Source of the DNA: Pseudoramibacter porci
Lineage (GTDB): Bacteria; Bacillota; Clostridia; Eubacteriales; Eubacteriaceae
Direction of reading: 5' to 3'
Assembly: GCF_009696145.1 (NCBI RefSeq)
Contig: NZ_VUMO01000003.1
Coordinates: forward strand, 1 to 64,000
DNA length: 64,000 bases
Shown here one piece after another: positions 16,162 through 24,196 of this stretch. The position numbers were made by a program, and so were the translations under genes. Every line of letters starts with the position of its first letter. The first letter of the stretch is position 1. The notes beneath the pieces are model-generated. The model was not told the origin of the DNA, made no database searches, and saw only the letters and a program-made list of their open reading frames with translations.

Positions 16162-17280
16162 TTATTGATGACTTTCCCGCCAGTCGGCACCGATCTGATC
16201 AGCTTTGAGGATGGCGTCCACCAGAATTTCTGGGCTGGTTTCGACAGGGACGGCGGCAATGTGTTTGGTGGTCATCGCCTTTTCGGCGACTTTTTTTAGA
16301 CTTTCGGTATCGTCCCGCGACAAGCCGATATCCCTCAGGGTCAGCGGCAGGCCGACATCTTGATTAAAGGCTAAGACGTCTTCGAGGGTCTTCTGATCGT
16401 AATGTTCCAGCACCAGTTCGCAAATGGTGCTAAAGGCGACGATTTCACCGTGGCTCGCCTTCTGACATTCTGGCAGGGCGGAGAAGCCACTGTTTAAGGA
16501 ATGGGCACCGGCGCATCCGGCGGATTCAACGCCAATCCCGGAGAGCAAGGTGTTGACTTCGATGATGTCCTCCACTGCTTCGGTCAGCGCATGATTTTTG
16601 ACGTCGGCGAGGGCCTGGCGGCCTTCAGTCATAAGGGTCGTGTAGCACAATTCTGACAGCGCCATCGCGGCCAGCGGCGTCTTGTAGCCGGCGCGGACGC
16701 GGTTCTTCGTGTCCGAATCGACGTGGGCTTTGGCTTCAAAATAAGTCGAGAGCGCGTCGCCCATGCCGAAGGCCAGGTATTTTGCCGGAGCGTCGAGGAT
16801 GATCTGCGAGTCGACGAGTACGAGGTCTGGGTTGCGTTTATAATAAATCGAGCCAGCGTGTTCCCCGGTTTCAGTATACGTCGCTGAAAGGGCCGAGGTC
16901 GGCGCATCGGTCGAGGCGATGGTCGGTACGGTCACAATGGCCGCGCCGGTCTGAATCCCTGCGTATTTCCCGGCGTCCATCGCCTTGCCGCCGCCGATGC
17001 CAATCACCACGTCGGCGTCCGCTTCACCTGCCATAGCAGCCAAACGGTCGAGTTCCGTCCGAGTTGTCTGGCCCCCGAAGGCTTCGCAGGTGATCATCAG
17101 CCCCTCAGCCTCAAAGGTCTGAGTCAGCATCGAGGACAGCTTGTCCACAAAGGACGGCGTGATCACCGCAAAGGCGCGCGTCGTTTCCAGATCGGCGCAC
17201 CATTTGGCGAGGTTTTCGATTTCCCCGGGCCCTTGAACGTATTTGGACGGGCAGGCAAAAGCCCGTGTCTGAAGTGTCAT
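16162..17280 (-). CDS. gldA: Glycerol dehydrogenase (iron/zinc-type alcohol dehydrogenase family)
   Basis: A 372-residue NAD-dependent glycerol dehydrogenase. The dinucleotide segment IGIGGGKAMDAGK is near residue 95 and PTIASTDAPTSA near 122. Metal ligands are visible in GMGDALS (Asp), GAHSLNSG (His) and SHGEIVAF (His). It oxidises glycerol to dihydroxyacetone, which DhaKLM (9111-11287) then phosphorylates, giving a complete oxidative glycerol route independent of the glpK-like cluster. Monocistronic; AGGA lies upstream of the start. Confidence 0.92.
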   Translation of the reverse strand: MTLQTRAFACPSKYVQGPGEIENLAKWCADLETTRAFAVITPSFVDKLSSMLTQTFEAEGLMITCEAFGGQTTRTELDRLAAMAGEADADVVIGIGGGKAMDAGKYAGIQTGAAIVTVPTIASTDAPTSALSATYTETGEHAGSIYYKRNPDLVLVDSQIILDAPAKYLAFGMGDALSTYFEAKAHVDSDTKNRVRAGYKTPLAAMALSELCYTTLMTEGRQALADVKNHALTEAVEDIIEVNTLLSGIGVESAGCAGAHSLNSGFSALPECQKASHGEIVAFSTICELVLEHYDQKTLEDVLAFNQDVGLPLTLRDIGLSRDDTESLKKVAEKAMTTKHIAAVPVETSPEILVDAILKADQIGADWRESHQ

Positions 17281-17366
17281 AACAATATCCTCCCGTTGCT
17301 TTTTCTTTTATTATAGCACGGATTTTCCCGCCTAAAAGAACGCAAAATTTTTCAATAACGAAGCAT

Positions 17367-17400
17367 TAAAAAAAGCCCGGCAGCACCGGGCTCATTTTTT
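17367..17400. terminator. Terminator of larA
   Basis: AGCCCGG/CCGGGCT stem with a 5-nt loop, A-rich on the left and T-rich on the right. It directly abuts the larA stop codon. Confidence 0.85.
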
Positions 17401-18675
17401 TCACGCACGCACAATCACTGAAATCCCGTTGGGGATCACCGTGAAGGTTGCGTCGTCTCCTCTGATTTCCTTCGCCATTTTAACCGCTTCGTCGAGATTC
17501 GGTGCGTAATGCATCTTCATTTCTTCGATGGTCTGTTTCATTTCCGGACGGCTGACGTAAATCACCGGGTGGTGGATCAAAATCCGGGACTGGATCTGGT
17601 ATTCCCACTGATCCGGCTGGGTTTCTCCCTGGGGCACCTTCAGAATTTCATCCATCAGGGCCTGCGGGCTTTCGCAGTTCTTCAGGGCGTTGTAGAAGCC
17701 GTCGCCGCCGGTGCCGTCCGCGCATTCCGCACAGATAATAATGACACCGCCTTCTTTTGTCGTCGCTTCCGCCGCCGTCATCCCCTTGACACACTGGTAC
17801 ATGTTCTGATCCAGCGGCGCGCCGCCGTTGCTCGTGATGGAGATGTCCGCCGGGACTGCCTTGACCTGGCAGTAGCCCGAGAGGAACTTACACCCGGACA
17901 GGTGTGCTTCAAAAGGATCCCCTGCAAAAGCAGCTACGACTTTTTTATCTTCATCGATGACCACGTTGACGATGTAGGCGAGGTTCGCCATCTTCGCCGC
18001 GGCCACCATATCTTTATGAAGGGGATTACCTTCGAGAATCCCCGTCCGGGCATAAGGACTGTCGATGAATTTTGAGCAGTGATTGCCCATGACCGTCTTT
18101 CGGTCGCACACGCCAGGCAGAATGCTCTTGCGTCCGCCGGAGAAGCCCGCAAAGAAGTGCGGTTCAATAAAACCTTCCGAAACGAGCAAGTCCGCATTGG
18201 CCGCGACCTTGTCGATGATGCAGTCCGCACCGGAGGGCAGCACCCCGATTTTTACATTGGCATCCGCATCGGCGGAATCGTGAACGACGATTTTTTCGTG
18301 ATCGACGATGTCATCGCCGAATTTCGCCCGCATTTCCTTTTCGACTGACAGACGGTGGAAGCCGGTCGCAATCAGCAATGTGATGTCAATATTCGGGTTC
18401 CCTTCTCTTAATTCCTTGAGCATAAACGGGATGATGTGCTTACTCGGTACTGGCCGGGTATGGTCTGAACAGATAATCGTGCACGTCTTTTTCCCCCTCG
18501 CAAGCGCCGACAGCTTCACCCCGCCGTAGGGCTTCGCCATCGCCGCCTGGACGATTTCGTCTTCTGTTCCGGTCGCCTTCATCGTGCCAATGTTCGATTC
18601 CAATACACCGACTACCTGTTCATCAGGCAGTGTCAAGTCCAGCTTCTGCTGGCCACACGGAATTTTAAAATTCAT
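17401..18675 (-). CDS. larA: Nickel-pincer lactate racemase LarA
   Basis: A 424-residue LarA/DUF2088 protein. SDHTRP carries the first catalytic histidine. EPHFFAGFSGGRK carries the second histidine and the lysine that binds the nickel-pincer nucleotide. It interconverts L- and D-lactate so that a D-specific dehydrogenase can use both. The cofactor enzymes LarB, LarC and LarE are not in the window. Start: two adjacent ATGs at 18678 and 18675 follow AGGGGG; the second has the better spacing. A promoter and a TTGGTCTGACCAA operator lie directly upstream, shared with the GlcD-like and LctP genes far away in the window. Confidence 0.9.
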   Translation of the reverse strand: MNFKIPCGQQKLDLTLPDEQVVGVLESNIGTMKATGTEDEIVQAAMAKPYGGVKLSALARGKKTCTIICSDHTRPVPSKHIIPFMLKELREGNPNIDITLLIATGFHRLSVEKEMRAKFGDDIVDHEKIVVHDSADADANVKIGVLPSGADCIIDKVAANADLLVSEGFIEPHFFAGFSGGRKSILPGVCDRKTVMGNHCSKFIDSPYARTGILEGNPLHKDMVAAAKMANLAYIVNVVIDEDKKVVAAFAGDPFEAHLSGCKFLSGYCQVKAVPADISITSNGGAPLDQNMYQCVKGMTAAEATTKEGGVIIICAECADGTGGDGFYNALKNCESPQALMDEILKVPQGETQPDQWEYQIQSRILIHHPVIYVSRPEMKQTIEEMKMHYAPNLDEAVKMAKEIRGDDATFTVIPNGISVIVRA

Positions 18676-18696
18676 CATGAACCCCCTATTTATTGT

Positions 18697-18711
18697 ATTG
18701 GTCTGACCAAT
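18697..18711. promoter_or_regulatory. GntR/FadR-type operator at larA
   Basis: A perfect palindrome ATTGGTC-T-GACCAAT. It starts a few nt after the -10 box of the larA promoter, so bound protein would cover the transcription start. The same 11-bp core (TGGTCTGACCA) is found at 50557 and 53776. Confidence 0.8.
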
Positions 18712-18721
18712 TGATACTTTT

Positions 18722-18750
18722 AGTATAAACCGTTTGCAATCAATGTTCAA
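18722..18750 (-). promoter_or_regulatory. larA promoter
   Basis: Read on the minus strand, TTGAAC and TATACT are separated by 17 nt. The -10 ends at 18722 and the operator follows at 18711. Confidence 0.75.
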
Positions 18751-18774
18751 GATTTTGTTAAAAAATTGCACAAA

Positions 18775-18800
18775 AAAACTCCGGTTTGATCCGGAGTTTT
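18775..18800 (-). terminator. Terminator of the sua5 gene
   Basis: AAAACTCCGG/CCGGAGTTTT 10-bp stem with a 6-nt loop, followed on the minus strand by further T's. Confidence 0.85.
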
Positions 18801-18809
18801 AAGATTCAT

Positions 18810-19889
18810 TTAGATAAAAGTGTAGCCAGCCGCTTTGTAGAGCCGGTTGATCAGCGCCAGCGTATCATCGGTTACCGGGATATCCTCGGCAAAAATGTCC
18901 GTCGCGCCGAGATCATCGAAAGCCCTGAGACAATCGAAAAGCTTGTGAGACATGCCCGCCGGATCTTTTCGACTGCCCAAAGACAAAATCAGGCCCTTGT
19001 GGTAGCGGTCGATGGTCTCGTCAGTGGCAAGGATGGCACCCTTCTGGTCGGCATGGAGCTTGGCCATCCCCTCTTTGATTTTGTCGACCATCTCATCCAG
19101 ATTCCCCTGGGCGATGACCATTCTCCCTTTCGGGGCATAATGGCGGTATTTCATCCCCGGGGAGCGCACCTCCTTCAGTTCCACCGGCTTCACCGCACCG
19201 GGCGAAACCTTCACTTCGCCGATAACCCGGCGGATGTCGTCAACGGTGACCCCGCCCGGGCGGTACACCGTCGGCGGAGTGGTCGTCATGTCGATAACGG
19301 TGGATTCGAGGCCGACGTCGGATTCGTCGCCGACGAGAATGGCGTCCACCTTGCCGAGCATGTCTTCGAGGACGTGCTCGCCCTTCGTCGGGCTCGGCCG
19401 CCCGGAAATATTGGCTGAAGGCGCAGCTACCGGCCGGCCCGCCGCTCTCAAAAAAGCGGCCGCCATCGGGTGACTCGGGTAGCGGATGCCGACGGTGTCG
19501 AGCCCGGCAGTCACCGTGTCAGGGATGCGGCTCGAGCGTTTCATGATCATCGTCAGCGGGCCCGGCCAAAAAGCCCCGGCGAGGCGCTTCGCCTGATCCG
19601 GGACGTCTTCGACGAGATCGTCAAGCTGAGCCAAATCGTAGATGTGGACGATCAGCGGGTTGTCGCCCGGGCGGCCCTTCGCCGCGTAAATCTGTTCGAC
19701 GGCGTTGGGGTCCAGGGCGTTGGCGCCGAGACCGTAGACCGTCTCCGTCGGGAAGACGACGGTGCCGCCATCGCGGATGATTTTGCCGCAGACGGCCATC
19801 GCTTCGGTATCGTCGTCGGTGTTCAGATCGAAAATCTGAGTATCTTTTTCAGGGATGGGCTGATCGTTATGGGGTTTCGTTTCTGGCAT
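18810..19889 (-). CDS. sua5: L-threonylcarbamoyladenylate synthase (Sua5 long form)
   Basis: A 359-residue protein. The YrdC domain (about 25-215) carries PTETVYGLGANA and the KGRPGDNPLI nucleotide-binding motif, and is followed by a Sua5 C-terminal domain (about 235-355). It makes threonylcarbamoyl-AMP from threonine, bicarbonate and ATP for the t6A modification of tRNAs reading ANN codons. The length fits the two-domain Sua5 rather than short TsaC. It precedes no other t6A gene here. Confidence 0.92.
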   Translation of the reverse strand: MPETKPHNDQPIPEKDTQIFDLNTDDDTEAMAVCGKIIRDGGTVVFPTETVYGLGANALDPNAVEQIYAAKGRPGDNPLIVHIYDLAQLDDLVEDVPDQAKRLAGAFWPGPLTMIMKRSSRIPDTVTAGLDTVGIRYPSHPMAAAFLRAAGRPVAAPSANISGRPSPTKGEHVLEDMLGKVDAILVGDESDVGLESTVIDMTTTPPTVYRPGGVTVDDIRRVIGEVKVSPGAVKPVELKEVRSPGMKYRHYAPKGRMVIAQGNLDEMVDKIKEGMAKLHADQKGAILATDETIDRYHKGLILSLGSRKDPAGMSHKLFDCLRAFDDLGATDIFAEDIPVTDDTLALINRLYKAAGYTFI

Positions 19890-19931
19890 AGTCTACGCCT
19901 TTCTTATTTGGTAAAATGATTCAACTGCGCC

Positions 19932-21437
19932 TTATCGCGACGCTTTTCTGTTAACCTTGCTTTTTTTCGGATCTTCAAAGGGCGGCTCGCCGTCGGTCAG
20001 ATCGACGTCGGCTTCGTCGAGCAGATCCTGCTTCAGATCCCAAAGTTTGCGGGACAAATCGACGTGGTACACGTGGGGGTTGACCATGCGTTTGTACGTC
20101 GGCCACAACGTGCGTTTTTCTTCCTGAAGGTGTTCGCGGATCTCGTCGATGGACGGCTTGTCGTAGACACACTGCCCGTTCACGAAAACCGGCACGAGCA
20201 ATTCCTTGGCTGTGAAATTTCTGAGGGTCATCTGTTTCCAGGTGTGAATCGGGTGGAAAATGCGCAGCGGTTTCGTATCGTCGACCACTTCATCTTCGAG
20301 ATAGAGCTGATCGGCCAGGGCCATGCCGTTGTCCCTGGAATAGAACCGAACGATTTTTTTCGTCCCCGGATTGGTGATCTTGCCCGGATCGTTCGAAATC
20401 TTCATTTTCGGCTTGCCGTCAATTTCGGCCATTTTGTACACGCCCCCGAGGGACGGCGAATCGTAGGCCGTGATCAATTTCGTGCCGATGCCCCAGGAGT
20501 CGATCTTCGCGCCCTGGGATTTGAGGTCGCGGATCAGGTATTCGTCGAGATCGGACGAAGCGACGATTTTCGCGTCGGTGAAGCCGGCGTCGTCGAGCAT
20601 TTTGCGCGCCTCAGCGGTCAAATAGGCCAGATCCCCCGAATCGATGCGGATGCCGTAATTGCCGGTAATTTTCCCGGCGGCCTTGTATTGGCCGAAGACC
20701 TCAATGGCGTTGGGCACGCCGCTTTCCAGGGTGTTGTAGGTATCGACAAGGAGAACCGCGTTGTCCGGATTGTAGTCGCAGAATTTTTCAAAGGCTTCCC
20801 GTTCGCTGTCGTAGCTGAGCACGAAGGAGTGGGACATCGTCCCCATCGACGCGCGGTCGAGCATGGGTTCGGTTTCGACGACCGACGTGCCGGCGCAGCC
20901 GCCGATCACCGCCGCCCGGGCGCCGAAATACCCGGCCTCCGTGCCGTGGGCGCGGCGCAGACCGAATTCCATGACCGGGCCGTCCCCGGCTTCCTCCACA
21001 ATGCGGGAGGCTTTGGTGGCGATCAAGGTCTGGTGATTCATGATCGCGAGGATCGTCGTCTCGACGAGCTGCGCCTCGATCAGCGGGGCCTTGACCCGGA
21101 CGATGGGCTCGTGGGGAAAGATGATCGTCCCTTCCGGCACGGCGTAAATTTCGCCCGAGAATTTAAAATGGCGCATGTAGTCGAGAAAGGCGCCAGTGAA
21201 TTCCGGGTGGTAGTGGTGGAGCTGGGCGATGTCCTCGTCCGTAAAAGCCAGACCGTTGATGTAGTCGATCATCTGTTCGAGACCGGCCGCGACGGTGTAG
21301 CCGCCGTTGAAAGGATTTCGTCGGATAAACGCGTCAAACACAGCGGTTTCGCCGGCCTTGCCGTCATTTAAATACACATTACCCATGCTGAGCTGATAGA
21401 GATCTGTCGCCAGCTGTAATTTTCTTGGAAATTGCAT
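19932..21437 (-). CDS. pncB: Nicotinate phosphoribosyltransferase
   Basis: A 501-residue type II PRTase-fold enzyme. It starts with TDLYQLSMGNVYL and contains EFGLRRAHG, GTMSHSFV and IRIDSGDL, all typical of PncB. It converts nicotinate and PRPP to nicotinate mononucleotide, using ATP, in NAD salvage. AAAGGAGA precedes the start. The C-terminal 60 residues are basic and acidic in patches, with no extra domain recognised. It lies between the unknown membrane protein gene and sua5, all on the minus strand. Confidence 0.92.
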   Translation of the reverse strand: MQFPRKLQLATDLYQLSMGNVYLNDGKAGETAVFDAFIRRNPFNGGYTVAAGLEQMIDYINGLAFTDEDIAQLHHYHPEFTGAFLDYMRHFKFSGEIYAVPEGTIIFPHEPIVRVKAPLIEAQLVETTILAIMNHQTLIATKASRIVEEAGDGPVMEFGLRRAHGTEAGYFGARAAVIGGCAGTSVVETEPMLDRASMGTMSHSFVLSYDSEREAFEKFCDYNPDNAVLLVDTYNTLESGVPNAIEVFGQYKAAGKITGNYGIRIDSGDLAYLTAEARKMLDDAGFTDAKIVASSDLDEYLIRDLKSQGAKIDSWGIGTKLITAYDSPSLGGVYKMAEIDGKPKMKISNDPGKITNPGTKKIVRFYSRDNGMALADQLYLEDEVVDDTKPLRIFHPIHTWKQMTLRNFTAKELLVPVFVNGQCVYDKPSIDEIREHLQEEKRTLWPTYKRMVNPHVYHVDLSRKLWDLKQDLLDEADVDLTDGEPPFEDPKKSKVNRKASR

Positions 21438-21487
21438 GTCTTCTCCTTTATTTCCTCATTGGTAAAGTTGATCGAAGCCTCTTCGGA

Positions 21488-22195
21488 TTATTTCGCTTCG
21501 AATGTTTTGGGAATAATGGACGCGTCGGTCTGACGCACCATTCTGACTGAAATCGTCCCCTTGGTGTAGGTCTGATTTTTGGTGTTGTAACGCACCGCCG
21601 CGACGTTCTTGTGGACGTCGGTGGTGTTGATTTTCCGGTTGACCCAATAAATATTGAACCCGTAGCGCTCGGCGTCGTAGGCCTTGCCCTTGTGGTTGGG
21701 CAGCATGACCCAGGTGTAGCGGTTCTGCACGGTTTTGACCGGCTGATGCATCACCTTGGCCAGCTTCTTGCTCACGTAGTGTTCGTAGTGAGAGGGGACG
21801 CTGTAGGCTGTGGCGTCGCTCATGTAGCGGTACTGGCCGGTCAGGGTCTTCGTGTAATAATACTGGCGCAGGGAAGAATTGACGTCCGCCTCGCTGTGAT
21901 CGAGCACCAATGCCGCAAGGGTCTCGCAGCCGACCCGCTCCGGCGCCTTTGAGGTGTAGGCGATATGATCAGAATCGACGGATTTCGTTTTGACCTTCGT
22001 CACCTTTACCGCCGCCTCGCTGCCGGAGTTGGCCATGCCGGCATAATGGTTGCGCACCGCAAAGCCGTGGAGCTGCGCCATCCAAAACAACGCAAGGACC
22101 ACCGAGGCCACCGCCGCGGCGTAAATGATGCGCAGCGCCCACCTCGGCAGCTCAAAAGAACCCGGCACGCGGCGCTTTTTGTTTTCTTGTTCCAT
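21488..22195 (-). CDS. Membrane-anchored protein of unknown function
   Basis: A 235-residue protein with a basic N terminus and one membrane helix (about 21-43). The remaining extracytoplasmic part is rich in Tyr, Lys, Thr and Val and contains a single cysteine. I recognise no domain. It starts 50 nt upstream of pncB on the same strand with a GAGAAGAAG ribosome site, and may be co-transcribed. A cell-envelope role is suggested only by topology. Confidence 0.6.
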   Translation of the reverse strand: MEQENKKRRVPGSFELPRWALRIIYAAAVASVVLALFWMAQLHGFAVRNHYAGMANSGSEAAVKVTKVKTKSVDSDHIAYTSKAPERVGCETLAALVLDHSEADVNSSLRQYYYTKTLTGQYRYMSDATAYSVPSHYEHYVSKKLAKVMHQPVKTVQNRYTWVMLPNHKGKAYDAERYGFNIYWVNRKINTTDVHKNVAAVRYNTKNQTYTKGTISVRMVRQTDASIIPKTFEAK

Positions 22196-22280
22196 GTCTT
22201 CTTCTCGTTTCTATAGGGTTGTCAACTGACGCTTAATTATACCACGGCGAAAAGCCGCTCTCAACTTTCACAGGCGCCCC

Positions 22281-23237
22281 TTAAGACTTTTTTATTCCTT
22301 CCTGGGCTTCGGCCTTCTGCTGCAGGGCCTCTTTCTTTTCCTCCGGCAGATCGACGTCCGGGTTCACATGGATCATGCAATGCTTCAGGTTCGGGTAGCG
22401 CGCCTCTAAAATATTGTGCAGAGATTCCGCAATGGCGTGCGCCCGCTGAATGTCAAGGGTGTGGTCCACCGCAATTTCCAAATCGACGTAGAAATTCGCG
22501 CCGAAGGTCCGGCTGCGCAAATCGTCGACGCGGACGACGCCCGGGTGATGTGCCGCCACCTTAAGAATCGCCGCCTGCGTCTTTTCGTCCACCGAGCGGT
22601 CCACCATTTTGTTGACACTGTCCTTCCCGATGTCAAAGCCGACCTTGATGACCATCAGCGCGATGATGATTTGGGCCAGCGGGTCGAGAATGGGCAGGCC
22701 GAGGCGGGCGCCGGCAATCCCGATCAGCGCTCCGACCGACGACAGCGCGTCGCTGCGATGATGCCAGGCGTCGGCCTTGAGGGCGCCGGAATTGACGCGA
22801 TTGGCTGCGCGGATGGTGTAATGATACATCCATTCCTTGACGGCGATGGACACCACGGCCGCAATCAGGGCGAGCATCCCGGGCACCGCGATGGGCTTTT
22901 TCGAGGCGATGGTCTGAACGCCGCTCCAGCCGATCAAAAACCCCGTGACAGCGAGCAGGCCCGCCAGAATCAGCGAGGCGACGCATTCCATCCGGTCGTG
23001 GCCGTAGGGGTGCTCTTTATCCTCTTTTTTCGAGGAGATGCGCACGCCGACGATGACGATGATCGTCGAAAACACATCGGAAGCCGAGTGAATGGCGTCG
23101 GAGATCATCGCCCCGGAATGGGCCACGATCCCGGCCAAAAGCTTCATGGCCGAAAGGGCAATGTTCACAATGATCGAAACGATCGACACCCGCGTCGCGG
23201 TTTGGGCGAGGGTCGATGGGTGTTGCTTGCTTTGCAT
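22281..23237 (-). CDS. Cation diffusion facilitator family transporter
   Basis: A 318-residue CDF protein: about six membrane helices; the metal-site pattern in GAMISDAIHSASD (helix 2) and AWHHRSDALSS (helix 5, HxxxD); and a C-terminal cytoplasmic domain with HPGVVRVDDLRSR. It exports Zn2+, Fe2+, Co2+ or Mn2+ in exchange for protons; the metal cannot be fixed from sequence. Start at 23237 is favoured by GAGAGATGA spacing; an ATG at 23246 directly touches the purine run. Close to nfo on the same strand. Confidence 0.9.
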   Translation of the reverse strand: MQSKQHPSTLAQTATRVSIVSIIVNIALSAMKLLAGIVAHSGAMISDAIHSASDVFSTIIVIVGVRISSKKEDKEHPYGHDRMECVASLILAGLLAVTGFLIGWSGVQTIASKKPIAVPGMLALIAAVVSIAVKEWMYHYTIRAANRVNSGALKADAWHHRSDALSSVGALIGIAGARLGLPILDPLAQIIIALMVIKVGFDIGKDSVNKMVDRSVDEKTQAAILKVAAHHPGVVRVDDLRSRTFGANFYVDLEIAVDHTLDIQRAHAIAESLHNILEARYPNLKHCMIHVNPDVDLPEEKKEALQQKAEAQEGIKKS

Positions 23238-23261
23238 AAAAATCATCTCTCTTTATTTAAT

Positions 23262-24116
23262 CTATTCCGCTTCCGCGAAAACCTGGCGCAGCCGCATGAT
23301 CTCGCTGCGGTAGCCGCTGTAATGCGACTGGGGCGTTTCGAGGAAAAAGGGCAGGCCCTTCAGTGCCGGGTGGCGCACCAGCCGAGCGAAGGCGTCCCAG
23401 CCGATACTGCCGGCGCCGAGCTTTTCGTGGCGGTCTTTGTGGCTGCCGAAGGGGGTTTTGCTGTCGTTGAGGTGCACCGCCTTCAGCCGGTCGAGGCCGA
23501 CCACGTCGTCAAAATGGGCGAGTACGCCGTCGAGATCGTTCACAATGTCGTAACCAGCAGAATAAACGTGGCAGGTGTCCAGGCAGACGCCCATGCGATC
23601 CGGCACCTTGACCCGATCGATAATCGCCGCGAGCTCTTCGAAGCTGCGGCCGATCTCGGTCCCCTTGCCCGACATCGTCTCCAGCAGCACCGTCGTCGTC
23701 TGGAACGGCGTCATCTCGGCGTTGAGAATATCCACAATTTCGTCGATGCCCGCGGCCGCGCCCTGGCCGGTGTGGCTGCCGGGGTGAAAGTTGTAAAGGG
23801 CGCAGGGCAGCTGTGCCATGCGCGCGAGGTCATCGGCGAACGTGGCGGCCGCAAACTCGCGGGTCGTTTCCGTTTTGGAGGCCATGTTCATCGTGTAGGG
23901 CGCGTGAGCCAGCAGCGGCCCGATGCGGTGAGCGTCCAGCTCTTTTTTAAAGACCGCGATTTCGTCGGGATCGAGGGCGCGGGCCGCGCCGCCCCGGGGA
24001 TTTCGCGTAAAGAACTGAAAGGTCGAGGCGCCGACGGCGCAGGCGTCCTTTAAAGCGGCCAGGTATCCCTTGGCGATCGACGTGTGGGGGCCAATAATCA
24101 AATCGGTGTGAGCCAT
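23262..24116 (-). CDS. nfo: Endonuclease IV (AP endonuclease)
   Basis: A 284-residue TIM-barrel AP endonuclease. The segments STFQFFTRNPRG, NFHPGSHTGQG, VLLETMSGKGTEIG, VCLDTCHVYSAGYD and HLNDSKTPFGSHKDRHEKLG supply the three-zinc ligands (His, Glu, Asp). It cleaves 5' of abasic sites in base-excision repair. It lies 24 nt upstream of the cation transporter start, implying co-transcription. Confidence 0.95.
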   Translation of the reverse strand: MAHTDLIIGPHTSIAKGYLAALKDACAVGASTFQFFTRNPRGGAARALDPDEIAVFKKELDAHRIGPLLAHAPYTMNMASKTETTREFAAATFADDLARMAQLPCALYNFHPGSHTGQGAAAGIDEIVDILNAEMTPFQTTTVLLETMSGKGTEIGRSFEELAAIIDRVKVPDRMGVCLDTCHVYSAGYDIVNDLDGVLAHFDDVVGLDRLKAVHLNDSKTPFGSHKDRHEKLGAGSIGWDAFARLVRHPALKGLPFFLETPQSHYSGYRSEIMRLRQVFAEAE

Positions 24117-24143
24117 CGTATGTCCTTTCTGGTGAAAAAATTG

Positions 24144-24169
24144 AAAAACAGCCAGCGTTCACTGGCTGT
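24144..24169 (-). terminator. Terminator of the GGDEF-like gene
   Basis: ACAGCCAG/CTGGCTGT stem with a 5-nt loop, followed on the minus strand by TTTTT. It lies just upstream of nfo. Confidence 0.75.
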
Positions 24170-24196
24170 CGTGTCATGTGGTATTCTATTTGTAGA

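Noticed and set aside
20064-21371. A 435-codon plus-strand frame opposite pncB
   Set aside because: PncB motifs are clear on the minus strand; the plus frame shows no motif or ribosome site.
21521-21545. A fourth lactate-regulon operator (GGTCTGAC text inside the unknown membrane protein gene)
   Set aside because: The palindrome is incomplete (CGGTCTGACGC) and lies within a coding region without a promoter.
22416-24053. A 545-codon plus-strand frame opposite the cation transporter and nfo
   Set aside because: It spans two well-supported opposite genes and their junction; composition is typical of a shadow frame.
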